From Pelomonas cellulosilytica (GTDB lineage: Bacteria > Pseudomonadota > Gammaproteobacteria > Burkholderiales > Burkholderiaceae_C): a stretch of 64,000 nucleotides of DNA. The DNA lies in assembly GCF_021353265.1 (NCBI RefSeq), contig NZ_JAJTWU010000001.1:62001-126000 (forward strand), read 5' to 3'. This document shows, piece after piece, positions 18,049-26,721 of this stretch. The first letter of the stretch is position 1. Each line of letters begins with the position of its first letter. The notes under the pieces were generated by a model that did no database searches, was not told where the DNA came from, and worked only from the letters and a program-made list of their open reading frames with translations. Both the position numbers and the translations under genes were made by a program.

Positions 18049-18151
18049 GCTGCCACGCCTTGTTCGCGAGGTGAATCGGAGCGCGACCGTGCGTTGACCG
18101 TCGGGTTCGCCTCACCTAGCCTCGCGCCCTCCGACAGCCCAACTGGTCATC

Positions 18152-19408
18152 ATGAGCAGCATCCCTTCCGCGCCGTCCACCGTGCCGAGCTCCGCCGTGT
18201 CGGCGGAGGTCAGCGAGTTCCGCCGCGACAAGGCCTGGCAGGTGGTGCTGGCGGCCTGGGTGGGCGTCGCGATGGGGCTGACGGCGCTGCCGTTCTACAC
18301 GCTGGGTATCTTCGCCAAGCCCCTGGCCCAGACCTTCGGCTGGTCGCGCTCGGTGATCCAGAGCGGCTTCACGTTCTCGATGCTGGGCGTCATCTGCAGC
18401 GCCTGGCTGGCCGGCTGGGCGATCGACCGTTTCGGCGTGCGGCGCGTCGCGCTGTTCAGCCAGGCGGGCCTGGCGCTGGGCTTTTTGGGCCTGGCCTGCC
18501 AGACCGGCTCCACGGTCCTGTGGCAGGCCAACTGGTTCCTGTTCGCCGTGCTGGGCATCGGCACGACGCCGCTGACCTGGTCCCGCGGCATCGGTGCCTG
18601 GTTCGACAAGCGTCGCGGCATGGCGCTGGGCATAGCACTCAGCGGCACGGGTGTGACGGCGTTGGTGGCGCCGCCGCTGATGAACCAGATCGTTACCTCC
18701 CATGGCTGGCGCGCCGGCTACGTGGTCGTGGCGCTGGCCATCGTGCTGTTCGCGATGCCGGTGGTGTGGTGGCTGTTCCGCGAGAAGCCGCGTGCCGAGC
18801 CGGGCGTCGCTGCGGGGGAAGGCGAGGGCCTGAGCGTGGGTCAGGCGCTGCGCACGCGGCAGTTCTGGCTGCTGATCGTTGCCTTCTGGATCATCTGCGC
18901 CGTCGTGGCCGGCCTCATCCCCAACCTCGTGCCGATGCTGACCGACGCGGGCTTGAGCATGACCGAGGCGGCCGGCTATGCCAGTCTGCTGGGCATCAAC
19001 GTGATGTTCGGCCGCCTGCTGGCGGGCTGGCTGCTGGACCGTTTCTGGGGTCCGGCCGTCGCGCTGCTGCTGCTAATGCCGCCCACTCTGGCCTGCCTGC
19101 TGCTGGCCCAGCAGCAGTGGCCGGGGCCGGCCGTCGTCATGATCGGCCTGGCGGCCGGTGCGGAGTTCGACCTGATCGCCTACCTGTGCCTGCGCTACTT
19201 CGGCACGCGCAACTTCGGCCAGATCTATGCGTGGCAATGGGCCAACTTCTCGGTGGCTGCCGGCGCCGGCCCCGTGGGCTTTGCGATGATCTTCGACCGC
19301 AACGGCAGCTATCACGACGCATTGCTGATCGCCGCGGTGCTGCTGGTGCTCGGCCCGCTGCTGTTGCTGGGACTGGGGCGCTATCCGAAGGCCTGGCCGG
19401 CGCGCTGA
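18152..19408 (+). CDS. MFS transporter
   Basis: 418 aa with twelve predicted membrane segments, starting with VVLAAWVGVAMGLTALPFYT. The loop 2-3 motif AGWAIDRFGVRRVALF and the central loop between segments 6 and 7 (FREKPRAEPGVAAGEGEG) fit the major facilitator family. It resembles the oxalate/formate-antiporter and monocarboxylate-type carriers. It is the only transporter in the catabolic region and is the obvious candidate for uptake of the pathway substrate, probably an organic anion. Confidence 0.87.
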   Translation: MSSIPSAPSTVPSSAVSAEVSEFRRDKAWQVVLAAWVGVAMGLTALPFYTLGIFAKPLAQTFGWSRSVIQSGFTFSMLGVICSAWLAGWAIDRFGVRRVALFSQAGLALGFLGLACQTGSTVLWQANWFLFAVLGIGTTPLTWSRGIGAWFDKRRGMALGIALSGTGVTALVAPPLMNQIVTSHGWRAGYVVVALAIVLFAMPVVWWLFREKPRAEPGVAAGEGEGLSVGQALRTRQFWLLIVAFWIICAVVAGLIPNLVPMLTDAGLSMTEAAGYASLLGINVMFGRLLAGWLLDRFWGPAVALLLLMPPTLACLLLAQQQWPGPAVVMIGLAAGAEFDLIAYLCLRYFGTRNFGQIYAWQWANFSVAAGAGPVGFAMIFDRNGSYHDALLIAAVLLVLGPLLLLGLGRYPKAWPAR

Positions 19409-19483
19409 CGGGGCGGTTGCGGCCCACCCCTAAACTGCCGCTTTGGCTGGGAGCGGCGAGGGTGGGTGTGAGAGGCGCGGGTC

Positions 19484-20281
19484 ATGGCGGAGCGTGACGA
19501 GATCAAGTCGTTGAAGAAGGCCTTGCGCGCCATCACGTTCATGAACCAGCATGGCGACGTGACCGCTACCCAGGTGGCCCAGGGCATCGGCGTGCCGCGA
19601 GCGACCTCCTACCGGCTGCTGCAGACACTGGCCTCTGCCGGCTATGTGGACAAGCTGCCCAACAGCGACATCTACCGGCTGACCAGCCTCGTGCGTCATC
19701 TCGCGGCGGGGTTCCGGGACGAGGAGCTGCTCATCGAGATCGCCCGCCCGTTGCTGGCCGAGGCGCAGCGCGAGCTGGGCTGGGCGATCGCGTTGAGCAC
19801 GCCGCGCGACACCGAGATGGTCGTGCGGCTGAACACCGACCACGACTCGCCGCTGGCGCTGATCCGCTACGGCGTAGGCGCGTCGCTGCCCATCCTGCTG
19901 TCCACCTGCGGCTACTGCTATCTGGCGCATTGCCAGCCTGCCGAGCGCGAGTCCATCGTCAACACGACGCTGGAACGCGACGAGCTGCGGCGCGCGGTGC
20001 ATTTCGACCGGCCGCAGATCCAGCAGCTCATCGACGACGCCCGCTTGAACGGCTACTGCCACCTCGAGTTCGACCACTACCGCGAGGGCAACCTCGGCGT
20101 GCCGCTGCTGCTGGCCGGGCGGCCGGTGGGTGGCATCGTCATGCGCTACATCAAGTCCACGCTGCGCAACAAGGACAAACTCCGCGAGGTCTACGCGCCG
20201 CGGCTGCAGAAGCTGGCCCGCGATATCGCCGAGCGGCATCCAGCCCAGGCGGCCGCCGCGCCCGGGCAATTCGGGGTGTGA
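19484..20281 (+). CDS. IclR family transcriptional regulator
   Basis: 265 aa. The winged HTH is at residues ~8-65 (MNQHGDVTATQVAQGIGVPR, SYRLLQTLASAGYVDK), and the effector domain contains LPILLSTCGYCYLAH and HLEFDHYREGNLGVPLLLAG. It is not closely related to the two mutually similar IclR proteins at 1658-2518 and 21633-22448. It lies 75 bases downstream of the MFS gene and probably regulates the FAD-oxidase/MFS group or the divergent gene train. The effector is unknown. Confidence 0.87.
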   Translation: MAERDEIKSLKKALRAITFMNQHGDVTATQVAQGIGVPRATSYRLLQTLASAGYVDKLPNSDIYRLTSLVRHLAAGFRDEELLIEIARPLLAEAQRELGWAIALSTPRDTEMVVRLNTDHDSPLALIRYGVGASLPILLSTCGYCYLAHCQPAERESIVNTTLERDELRRAVHFDRPQIQQLIDDARLNGYCHLEFDHYREGNLGVPLLLAGRPVGGIVMRYIKSTLRNKDKLREVYAPRLQKLARDIAERHPAQAAAAPGQFGV

Positions 20282-20366
20282 ACAGCGGCGCGGGCCGCTC
20301 TTCCTGATCGGCGTTTCGCGGTCTAGGCTGCGCGCAGCAGAACGCCAATCGCAGGGAGCGAAACCG

Positions 20367-20435
20367 ATGTCCTCATCCAGGAGCGCGCGCGCCGGCGCGG
20401 CCCGGCCCGGTCCAACGCGGGCCGCACCGCCGTGA
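20367..20435 (+). CDS. Possible 22-residue leader peptide upstream of the MmgE/PrpD gene
   Basis: An ATG at 20367 behind a GGGAG-like site opens a 22-codon frame rich in Arg, Ala and Pro (MSSSRSARAGAARPGPTRAA plus two residues). Its stop (TGA 20433-20435) overlaps the GTG start of the MmgE/PrpD gene as GTGA. The overlap would allow coupled translation. The composition may simply reflect high GC, so this is a tentative call with no homology support. Confidence 0.22.
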   Translation: MSSSRSARAGAARPGPTRAAPP

Positions 20436-21610
20436 CGACGTATCCCACCTTCGTCGCCGAACGGCTGACTGACTTCGTCTGTGCCTGGCAGCAGGCGCAG
20501 CCGCACGAGATGGTGCTGCACCAGGCCAAGCGCCTGCTGCTGAACCAGCTGAAAGCCTCGGCCGAGGCTAGCCGCCAGCCGGCGGGCCTGCAGCTGCTGG
20601 CGCAAGCCGCGCTGGCCGCGGGCGTCGCCGGGCCGGGCACCGGCGTGGCCCTGTGGTGGTCGGGTCTTCGCGTCCCGCGTGCGCGCGCGGCGCTGCTACA
20701 CGGCCAGCTGCTCGAACAGCTCGACTATGGCGACACCCATCTGCCGAGCCAGACCAGCATCACGGCGGCGTTGCTGCCGGACCTGCTGGCGCTGGGCGAG
20801 ATCGGCCGGCATGGCGGGGCGCGCGTGTTGACGGCCTTGCTCGTGGGCGTCGAGGTCGCGCTCGCCGCGCGAGACCTGACGCCAGCGCCCCACGTCGCGT
20901 CAGTGGCGCGCGATCTTGGTGCCGCAGCCTCGCGATGCACGCTGCTGGGGCTGACTCGCGCGGCGACATCCGCGGCGCTGGCGCCGATGTGCGCGGCCTG
21001 GCCGCAGGCGGCGGGTGATGCGCCGCAGGCGGGGGCGGCGCTTGCGGACCTGGATGACTTCCGGCGAGTGCACGAGATCGCGCTGCATTGCCGGCCGCTG
21101 CCGGTGGCGGCGCTCGCGCCGGTGGAGGCCGCACTGGCGTTGCGGGCGCAGGCCGGCGGGCGCTCGCTGCAGCGCCTGCGGCTGGCCGTCTGGCCCGGCA
21201 GCTCGAAAGCGCCGCAGCGCGATGAGTTGTTGCTTGACAGCGTTGCCACCGCCTGGCTGATGGGCCAATTCACGGCCGACGAACGACTGGCGGCTTGCCG
21301 CGAACATCCGACGACCCGGCGCCTGCGCGACACCATCCATCTGTGGCGTGACGACCGGCTGCCCGGTGTTCACGCCTCCCGGCTCGAAGCATGGTTCGAC
21401 GACGGTGGGCAGGAGGCGGTGGAGATCGACTTCTTCCTCGGGTCACCGGCCCATCCGTTGTGTGATTCGCAGCTCTGCGAGCTGTTTCGCAGTGCTGCGG
21501 ACGACGTTGTGTTGCCGCGTCGCTCGGGCGAGATCCTGCAGGCCTTGTGGGGGCTGGACCGGTCGGCCGACGTGGGCGGCTTGCTGGCCCTGTTGCGCCG
21601 GCCCGCCTGA
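20432..21610 (+). CDS. MmgE/PrpD family protein (divergent)
   Basis: 392 aa from a GTG start; the family is usually ~440-460 aa, so this is a short or divergent member. The best family match is HGQLLEQLDYGDTHLPSQTS with the following AALLPDLLALGE helix, equivalent to the EFDDTH...HPG region of 2-methylcitrate and cis-aconitate dehydratases/decarboxylases. Members dehydrate or decarboxylate tricarboxylic and related acids. It follows the IclR gene by 150 bases and converges with the next IclR gene. With several family residues changed, activity is uncertain. Confidence 0.62.
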   Translation: MTTYPTFVAERLTDFVCAWQQAQPHEMVLHQAKRLLLNQLKASAEASRQPAGLQLLAQAALAAGVAGPGTGVALWWSGLRVPRARAALLHGQLLEQLDYGDTHLPSQTSITAALLPDLLALGEIGRHGGARVLTALLVGVEVALAARDLTPAPHVASVARDLGAAASRCTLLGLTRAATSAALAPMCAAWPQAAGDAPQAGAALADLDDFRRVHEIALHCRPLPVAALAPVEAALALRAQAGGRSLQRLRLAVWPGSSKAPQRDELLLDSVATAWLMGQFTADERLAACREHPTTRRLRDTIHLWRDDRLPGVHASRLEAWFDDGGQEAVEIDFFLGSPAHPLCDSQLCELFRSAADDVVLPRRSGEILQALWGLDRSADVGGLLALLRRPA

Positions 21611-21632
21611 AGGCTCGGCCGGCGCGTCGGGC

Positions 21633-22448
21633 TCAGCAGGTGGCCAGCGCCTCGACGTGGGCCGGATGGTCGCCGGTGCGTTGGGCCAGCTTGGCCGAGA
21701 TGTCGCGCGCTGCGGCCTTCAGGTCGTCGGCGTAGCGGCGCACGGCCTCGGCCATCGGCAGCGCCGACGCGAAGAACACGAGCGTCAGCGTCGCCACCAC
21801 CTCGCCGTTGTCCATCACCGGCACGGCGATCGACGAGGTCTTGCCGGGGAACTGCGTGTGCGGATTGCGCTCCCAGGTCGCATAGCCGTTGTCGCGGATC
21901 ATCTGCACTAGCCGCTCTGACTTGAACATGTCCAGCAGCGGCGTGCGCCGCTCATAGGCCTCCAGGCCGGCCAGCAGACCCAGCCGCTCCTCGTTGCCGA
22001 TGTGGGCCAGGAAGGCATGGCCCGACGCGCATTCCAGCAACGGCAGGCTGTAGCCCGGCGCGTAGTTGCAGAAGGTCAGCGAGCTGATCGTGTGCGTGGA
22101 GTCGCGCACGATCATGCTGCGGCCTACGTGGGTCGTCAGCGAGACCGGCCAGGCGTGCTGCTGCGTCAGGGCCACCAGGTGCGGCCGGGCGGCTTCGATG
22201 AGGCTGCCGCCATCGGCATAGCCCAGCGCCAGCGACTGCACAAGCGCAGTCACGCGGTAGCGCTTGCAGCTGGCCTCGCAGGTGACGAGGCCTTCATGCA
22301 TCAGCGTCTGGATGATGCGGAACGTGGTCGGGTAGGGCAGGCCTACCGCCTTGGAGATCTCCATGACCGTGAGCCATTCCCCGCGGTTGATGGCCTGCAG
22401 GACGGCGATGCTGCGACTGACGGAACGGATCGGAACGCTTCTTTCCAT
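21633..22448 (-). CDS. IclR family transcriptional regulator
   Basis: 271 aa from MERSVPIRSVSRSIAVLQAI. It is a close paralogue of the IclR protein at 1658-2518: the HTH recognition region (GLPYPTTFRIIQTLMHEGLV) and the effector domain (VSLTTHVGRSMIVRDSTHTI) are nearly the same. It is divergent from the iron alcohol dehydrogenase, with 278 bases between them that hold a perfect inverted repeat (22579-22597). It probably controls the alcohol dehydrogenase/aldehyde dehydrogenase/CoA-transferase group. Confidence 0.88.
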   Translation of the reverse strand: MERSVPIRSVSRSIAVLQAINRGEWLTVMEISKAVGLPYPTTFRIIQTLMHEGLVTCEASCKRYRVTALVQSLALGYADGGSLIEAARPHLVALTQQHAWPVSLTTHVGRSMIVRDSTHTISSLTFCNYAPGYSLPLLECASGHAFLAHIGNEERLGLLAGLEAYERRTPLLDMFKSERLVQMIRDNGYATWERNPHTQFPGKTSSIAVPVMDNGEVVATLTLVFFASALPMAEAVRRYADDLKAAARDISAKLAQRTGDHPAHVEALATC

Positions 22449-22578
22449 GGGACACCTGTAATGCTGGTTTGGTGCGACTGACGCGAGACGGACACCGCCC
22501 CGGCGCAGGCCCGGGACGCCCCCAATGTGTCGCAAGCGGCATGCCGTTGACTACGCTGAAACCCCCGGTTCGAAACGA

Positions 22579-22597
22579 CTGCCCGCATTGCGGGCAG
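22579..22597. promoter_or_regulatory. Perfect inverted repeat, candidate IclR operator
   Basis: CTGCCCGC-ATT-GCGGGCAG is a perfect 8-base inverted repeat with a 3-base spacer. It lies in the divergent gap between the IclR gene (start 22448) and the alcohol dehydrogenase gene. The position and symmetry suit a dimeric repressor. No poly-T tract follows on either strand, so a terminator is unlikely. Assignment to the adjacent IclR protein is inference. Confidence 0.45.
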
Positions 22598-22726
22598 CGC
22601 CGCAGATGCGCTTGAAATCTTTCGCCGCCGACGGTTCCGCTGTGCGGAGAGTGCGGTGACTGCATTGGCGGCGCACAGGTGCGCGCGGCAGACTGGTACG
22701 CCCTTCATTGCCGAGCCCTGCCCGCC

Positions 22727-23881
22727 GTGACCGCCTATTCCTTTCAGACCGTGCCGCACCTGGTGATCGAGTGCGGCGTCAGCGCGCGGCTTGGCGAAGT
22801 CCTCGCCGAGCGCTGGTCGCCGCGCCGCCTGTGTGTCGTGACCGACGCCTTCCTGCACCGCAGCGGCCTGCTCGGGCCAGCGCTGCAAAGTCTGGTCGCC
22901 GCCGGGTTCGAGCTTTTGGTCATCGATGACGTGCAGCCGGACCCGCCTGACCATGTCGTCCAGGCCGCGAGCGAGCGCGCCCGCGCATTCGGCGCGCAAC
23001 TGGTGCTGGGCCTGGGCGGCGGCTCGTCGATGGACGTGGCCAAGCTTGTTGCCGTGCTCGTGGCGAGCGAGCAGCCGCTGGCGCAGATGTATGGCATCGG
23101 CCAGGTGCAGGGCGAGCGGCTGCCACTGGTGCAGGTGCCCACGACGGCCGGCACCGGCTCTGAGGTCACGCCGATCGCCATCGTGACGACCGGTGCGACG
23201 ACAAAGAGTGGCATCGTCTCGCGCCAGCTCTACGCTGACATGGCGGTGCTGGACGCGGCGCTGACGACCGGCCTGCCGCCGGCCATCACCGCGGCCACCG
23301 GCGTTGATGCGATGGTGCATGCCATTGAGGCGTTCACGAGCCGGCGGCTGAAGAACCCGCTGTCCGACCAGCTCGCGCTGCAGGCGTTGCGGCTGCTCAG
23401 CAGCCACCTGCTGCGCGCCTGCGAGCACGGCCAGGACCTGGCCGCGCGTGAGGCTTTGCTGCTTGGCGCGTTGCTGGCAGGCCAGGCCTTCGCGAACGCG
23501 CCCGTGGCCGCAGTCCATGCGCTGGCCTACCCGCTGGGCGGTCGCTTCCACCTGCCGCACGGCCTCAGCAACGCGCTGGTGCTGGCGCCGGTGCTGCGCT
23601 TCAACGCCGAGACCTCGCCCGAGGCTTATGTGGGCCTGGCCGAGGCGCTGCTGCCGGCGGTGACCGGTGATGCCGCCACAAAGGTGCAGGCATTCATCCG
23701 GCATCTGGAGGCGCTGGTGGCGGCCACGGGCTTGCCGCTGCGCTTGCGCGATCACGGCATCCCGGCCGATGCGCTGCCGCAGCTCGCCGCCGACGCCATG
23801 CTGCAGACGCGGCTGCTCGTCAACAACCCGCGCGAGGTCGGCGAGGCCGATGCGCTGGCCATCTACCGGAGTGCTTATTGA
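22727..23881 (+). CDS. Iron-containing alcohol dehydrogenase (4-hydroxybutyrate dehydrogenase-like)
   Basis: 384 aa from a GTG giving (V)TAYSFQTVPHLVIECG, the usual family opening; another GTG at 22679 would add 16 residues. Family motifs are LGLGGGSSMDVAKLVAVL (cofactor), PTTAGTGSEVTPIAI and GVDAMVHAIEAF, which holds the metal ligands D194 and H198. HALAYPLGGRFHLPHGLSNA holds the remaining His ligands. Group III alcohol dehydrogenases include 4-hydroxybutyrate dehydrogenase and maleylacetate reductase. Since the next two genes are an SSADH and a 4-hydroxybutyrate-type CoA-transferase, 4-hydroxybutyrate is the favoured substrate. The stop overlaps the next ATG (TGATG). Confidence 0.85.
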   Translation: MTAYSFQTVPHLVIECGVSARLGEVLAERWSPRRLCVVTDAFLHRSGLLGPALQSLVAAGFELLVIDDVQPDPPDHVVQAASERARAFGAQLVLGLGGGSSMDVAKLVAVLVASEQPLAQMYGIGQVQGERLPLVQVPTTAGTGSEVTPIAIVTTGATTKSGIVSRQLYADMAVLDAALTTGLPPAITAATGVDAMVHAIEAFTSRRLKNPLSDQLALQALRLLSSHLLRACEHGQDLAAREALLLGALLAGQAFANAPVAAVHALAYPLGGRFHLPHGLSNALVLAPVLRFNAETSPEAYVGLAEALLPAVTGDAATKVQAFIRHLEALVAATGLPLRLRDHGIPADALPQLAADAMLQTRLLVNNPREVGEADALAIYRSAY

Positions 23882-25356
23882 TGGACATGCCTACGTCTCC
23901 CCTGGCCTTGCTGGTCGATGCCGGCCTGCTGAAGACCCAATCCCTCATCGACGGTCACTGGGTGGACGCGCCGGGGCGCTTTGCAGTGCGCGACCCCGCC
24001 ACGGGCCGTGAGCTGGCGCAGGTGGCCAATCTCGGCGCGGCCGGTGCCGAGGCGGCCGTGCAGGCGGCGCACCGCGCGGGGCCGGCCTGGCGCGACACGA
24101 CGGCCAAGCAGCGCCACGCCATCCTGCTGCGCTGGTACCAGCTGCTGACCGAGCACCGTGAGGATCTGGCGCGGCTCATCACCGCCGAGCAGGGCAAGCC
24201 CCTCGCCGAGGCGCGGGGCGAGGTGACCTACGGCGCCAGCTTCGTCGAGTGGTTTGCCGAGCAGGCCAAGCGCGTCAATGGCGAGGTGCTGCCATCCTTC
24301 GACAACGCGCGTCGGCTGATGGTGCTGCGCCAGCCGATCGGCGTCTGCGCGGCCATCACGCCGTGGAACTTCCCGCTGGCCATGATTACCCGCAAGGTTG
24401 CGCCGGCGCTGGCGGCCGGGTGCACGGTGGTGCTCAAGCCCGCGGAACAGACGCCGCTGACGGCGCTGGCGGTGGCCGAGCTGGCGCGGCGCGCCGGCGT
24501 GCCCGACGGCGTGCTGAACCTCGTGACGGCGGACGGCGCCGGCAGCATCGACGTCGGCAAGCACTTCTGCGCCAGCGAGCTGGTGCGTCACATCAGCTTC
24601 ACCGGTAGCACCGAGGTGGGTCGCCTGCTGATGGCGCAGAGCGCGCCGACGATCAAGAAGCTTGCGTTGGAGCTGGGCGGCAATGCGCCCTTCATCGTCT
24701 TCGACGATGCCGACCTGGATGCCGCCGTCGAAGGCGCCATCGCCAGCAAGTTCCGAAACGCCGGCCAGACCTGTGTCTGCGCCAACCGCCTCTACGTGCA
24801 GGACGGGGTCTACGACCGCTTCCTGGAGAAGTTCGCGGCGCGCGTGGCGGCGTTGAAGGTCGGCAACGGCTTCGAGCCTGACAGCGTGCAAGGCCCGCTG
24901 ATCGACCCGGCCGCGCTGGACAAGGTCGAGAAGCATGTGGACGACGCGCTGGCGCTGGGGGCGCGACTGCTGACCGGCGGCAGGCGGCTGCACGGGCAGT
25001 TTTATGCGCCGACCGTGCTGGCCGACGCGACCGCGCATATGCTGTGTGCGCGTGAGGAGACCTTTGGCCCGCTGGCGCCCGTGTTCCGCTTCCATACCGA
25101 GCAGGAGGCCATCGACCTGGCCAACGGCACCGAGTTCGGCCTCGCGGCTTACTTCTACAGCACGGGGCTGGGTCGCTGCTTCCGCGTCGCCGAGGCCCTG
25201 CAGTGCGGCATGGTGGGCGTCAACGCCGGCATCATCGCGACGGAGCATGTGCCCTTCGGTGGCGTCAAGCAGTCGGGCCTCGGCCGCGAGGGATCGGCGC
25301 TGGGCATTGAGGAGTACGTGGAGGTCAAGTACGTCTGCATGAGCGGCATCCGCTAG
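23881..25356 (+). CDS. gabD: NAD(P)-dependent succinate-semialdehyde dehydrogenase
   Basis: 491 aa. The catalytic E264 (LALELGGNAP) and C298 (NAGQTCVCANR), TPWNFPLAMI, and the second cysteine two residues after the nucleophile are all typical of GabD-type succinate-semialdehyde dehydrogenases. C-terminal EHVPFGGVKQSGLGREGS completes the family pattern. It oxidises succinate semialdehyde to succinate for entry into the TCA cycle. It is translationally coupled to the iron alcohol dehydrogenase, which would supply the semialdehyde from 4-hydroxybutyrate. The gene symbol is given by family; the exact substrate range is inferred. Confidence 0.83.
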   Translation: MDMPTSPLALLVDAGLLKTQSLIDGHWVDAPGRFAVRDPATGRELAQVANLGAAGAEAAVQAAHRAGPAWRDTTAKQRHAILLRWYQLLTEHREDLARLITAEQGKPLAEARGEVTYGASFVEWFAEQAKRVNGEVLPSFDNARRLMVLRQPIGVCAAITPWNFPLAMITRKVAPALAAGCTVVLKPAEQTPLTALAVAELARRAGVPDGVLNLVTADGAGSIDVGKHFCASELVRHISFTGSTEVGRLLMAQSAPTIKKLALELGGNAPFIVFDDADLDAAVEGAIASKFRNAGQTCVCANRLYVQDGVYDRFLEKFAARVAALKVGNGFEPDSVQGPLIDPAALDKVEKHVDDALALGARLLTGGRRLHGQFYAPTVLADATAHMLCAREETFGPLAPVFRFHTEQEAIDLANGTEFGLAAYFYSTGLGRCFRVAEALQCGMVGVNAGIIATEHVPFGGVKQSGLGREGSALGIEEYVEVKYVCMSGIR

Positions 25357-25414
25357 CCCGCAGCACCGGCCGGTCGCAGCGCACGACCCCACCCCAGGAG
25401 ACAAGGACACCACG

Positions 25415-26710
25415 ATGTCGTTTCAACAGCAATACCGCCAGAAGCGCCGCAGCGCCGCCGATGCCGCAGCCGAGGTGCGCGATGGCGACACCGTCATCGT
25501 GCCGACCGGCGCTGGCGAGCCGCCGGGCTTGCTGACCGCGCTGTCTGAGCGCCGCCGCGAACTGCGCGGCGTGCGCGTAGGGCAGATCCTGCCGCTGGAC
25601 GCCTTCGACTACTTCGACCCGGCGACCGCCGAGCACATCCGGCCCGTCGGCTACTTTCTCGGCCCGGCGTCGCGCCCCGGGGCGCAGCAGGGCTGGGTCG
25701 ACACGTTGGCCTGCCATTTCTCCGAGCTGCCGCAGATGATCCGGCGCGGCCTCACGCCCGCGGACGTCGTCTTCAGTGTGGCCTCGCCAATGGACGAGCA
25801 CGGCTTCTTCTCGCTGTCGCTGGGCGCCGACTACACGATGGCCGCCGTCGAACGTGCCCGCGCCGTCGTGCTGGAGGTCAATGCGAACGCGCCGTTCGCC
25901 AACGGCAACTGCCATGTGCACATCTCACAGCTCACAGCCCTCGTCGAGACGGAGGTGCCGATACGCGAGGTTGGAGCGCCGAGCATCGGCCCCATCCCGG
26001 AGGCCATCGGCTCCCACGTCGCCGAGATGATCGAGGACGGCTCGACGCTGCAGATCGGCTACGGCAGCATCCCCGACGCAGTCGTGATGCAGCTGCGCCA
26101 CAAGCGCGACCTGGGCATCCATTCCGAGATGATGGGCGACGGGCTGCTGTCGCTCATCGAATGCGGGGCAGTCACCCACCGTCGCCGCAACTACCTTCCG
26201 GGCAAGGCGGTCGCCACCTTCGTGCTGGGCTCGGCGAGGCTCTACCGCTACGTGCACCGCAACCCGGCCTTCGAGGTGCACCCAGCCGACTTCACGAACG
26301 ACCCCTATCTTGCGGGCCAGAACGACAGGCTGGTGTCGATCAATGCGACGCTGCAGGTCGACCTGTTTGGCCAATGCGGCTCGGAGTCGCTGGGGCTGAC
26401 GCCTTACTCAGGCACGGGTGGGCAGTCGGATTTCGTGCGCGCGGCCAACCGGTCGCGCGGCGGCCAGTCCTTCATCGTGCTGCCGTCCACGGCCAAGGAC
26501 GGCCGCGTGTCGCGCATCGTGCCGACGCTGGATCCTGGCACGCTGGTGTCGACGAGCAAGAACGACGTGAACTACGTTGTGACCGAGTTCGGCGTCGCGC
26601 AGCTGCGCGGCAAGTCCATGCGCGAACGGGCCCGCGCGCTGATTGGCATCGCCCACCCGGACTTCCGCGCGCAATTGCAGGAGCAGGCTCAGCGACTGAA
26701 GTTGCTGTAG
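25415..26710 (+). CDS. Acetyl-CoA hydrolase/transferase family (4-hydroxybutyrate CoA-transferase-like)
   Basis: 431 aa preceded by AGGAGACAAGG. The two CoA-transferase domains are present, and the catalytic glutamate is E324 in LFGQCGSESLG. GYGSIPDAVVMQL and HSEMMGDGLLSLIECG in domain 2 and the final TEFGVAQLRGKSMRERARAL are standard for the AbfT/Cat1 family. It moves CoA from acetyl-CoA or another donor to a short-chain acid. Together with the upstream dehydrogenases it forms a C4 hydroxy-acid module. An acyl-CoA thioesterase and an acyl-CoA-type regulator follow. Confidence 0.85.
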   Translation: MSFQQQYRQKRRSAADAAAEVRDGDTVIVPTGAGEPPGLLTALSERRRELRGVRVGQILPLDAFDYFDPATAEHIRPVGYFLGPASRPGAQQGWVDTLACHFSELPQMIRRGLTPADVVFSVASPMDEHGFFSLSLGADYTMAAVERARAVVLEVNANAPFANGNCHVHISQLTALVETEVPIREVGAPSIGPIPEAIGSHVAEMIEDGSTLQIGYGSIPDAVVMQLRHKRDLGIHSEMMGDGLLSLIECGAVTHRRRNYLPGKAVATFVLGSARLYRYVHRNPAFEVHPADFTNDPYLAGQNDRLVSINATLQVDLFGQCGSESLGLTPYSGTGGQSDFVRAANRSRGGQSFIVLPSTAKDGRVSRIVPTLDPGTLVSTSKNDVNYVVTEFGVAQLRGKSMRERARALIGIAHPDFRAQLQEQAQRLKLL

Positions 26711-26721
26711 CGGCCGGGCGT

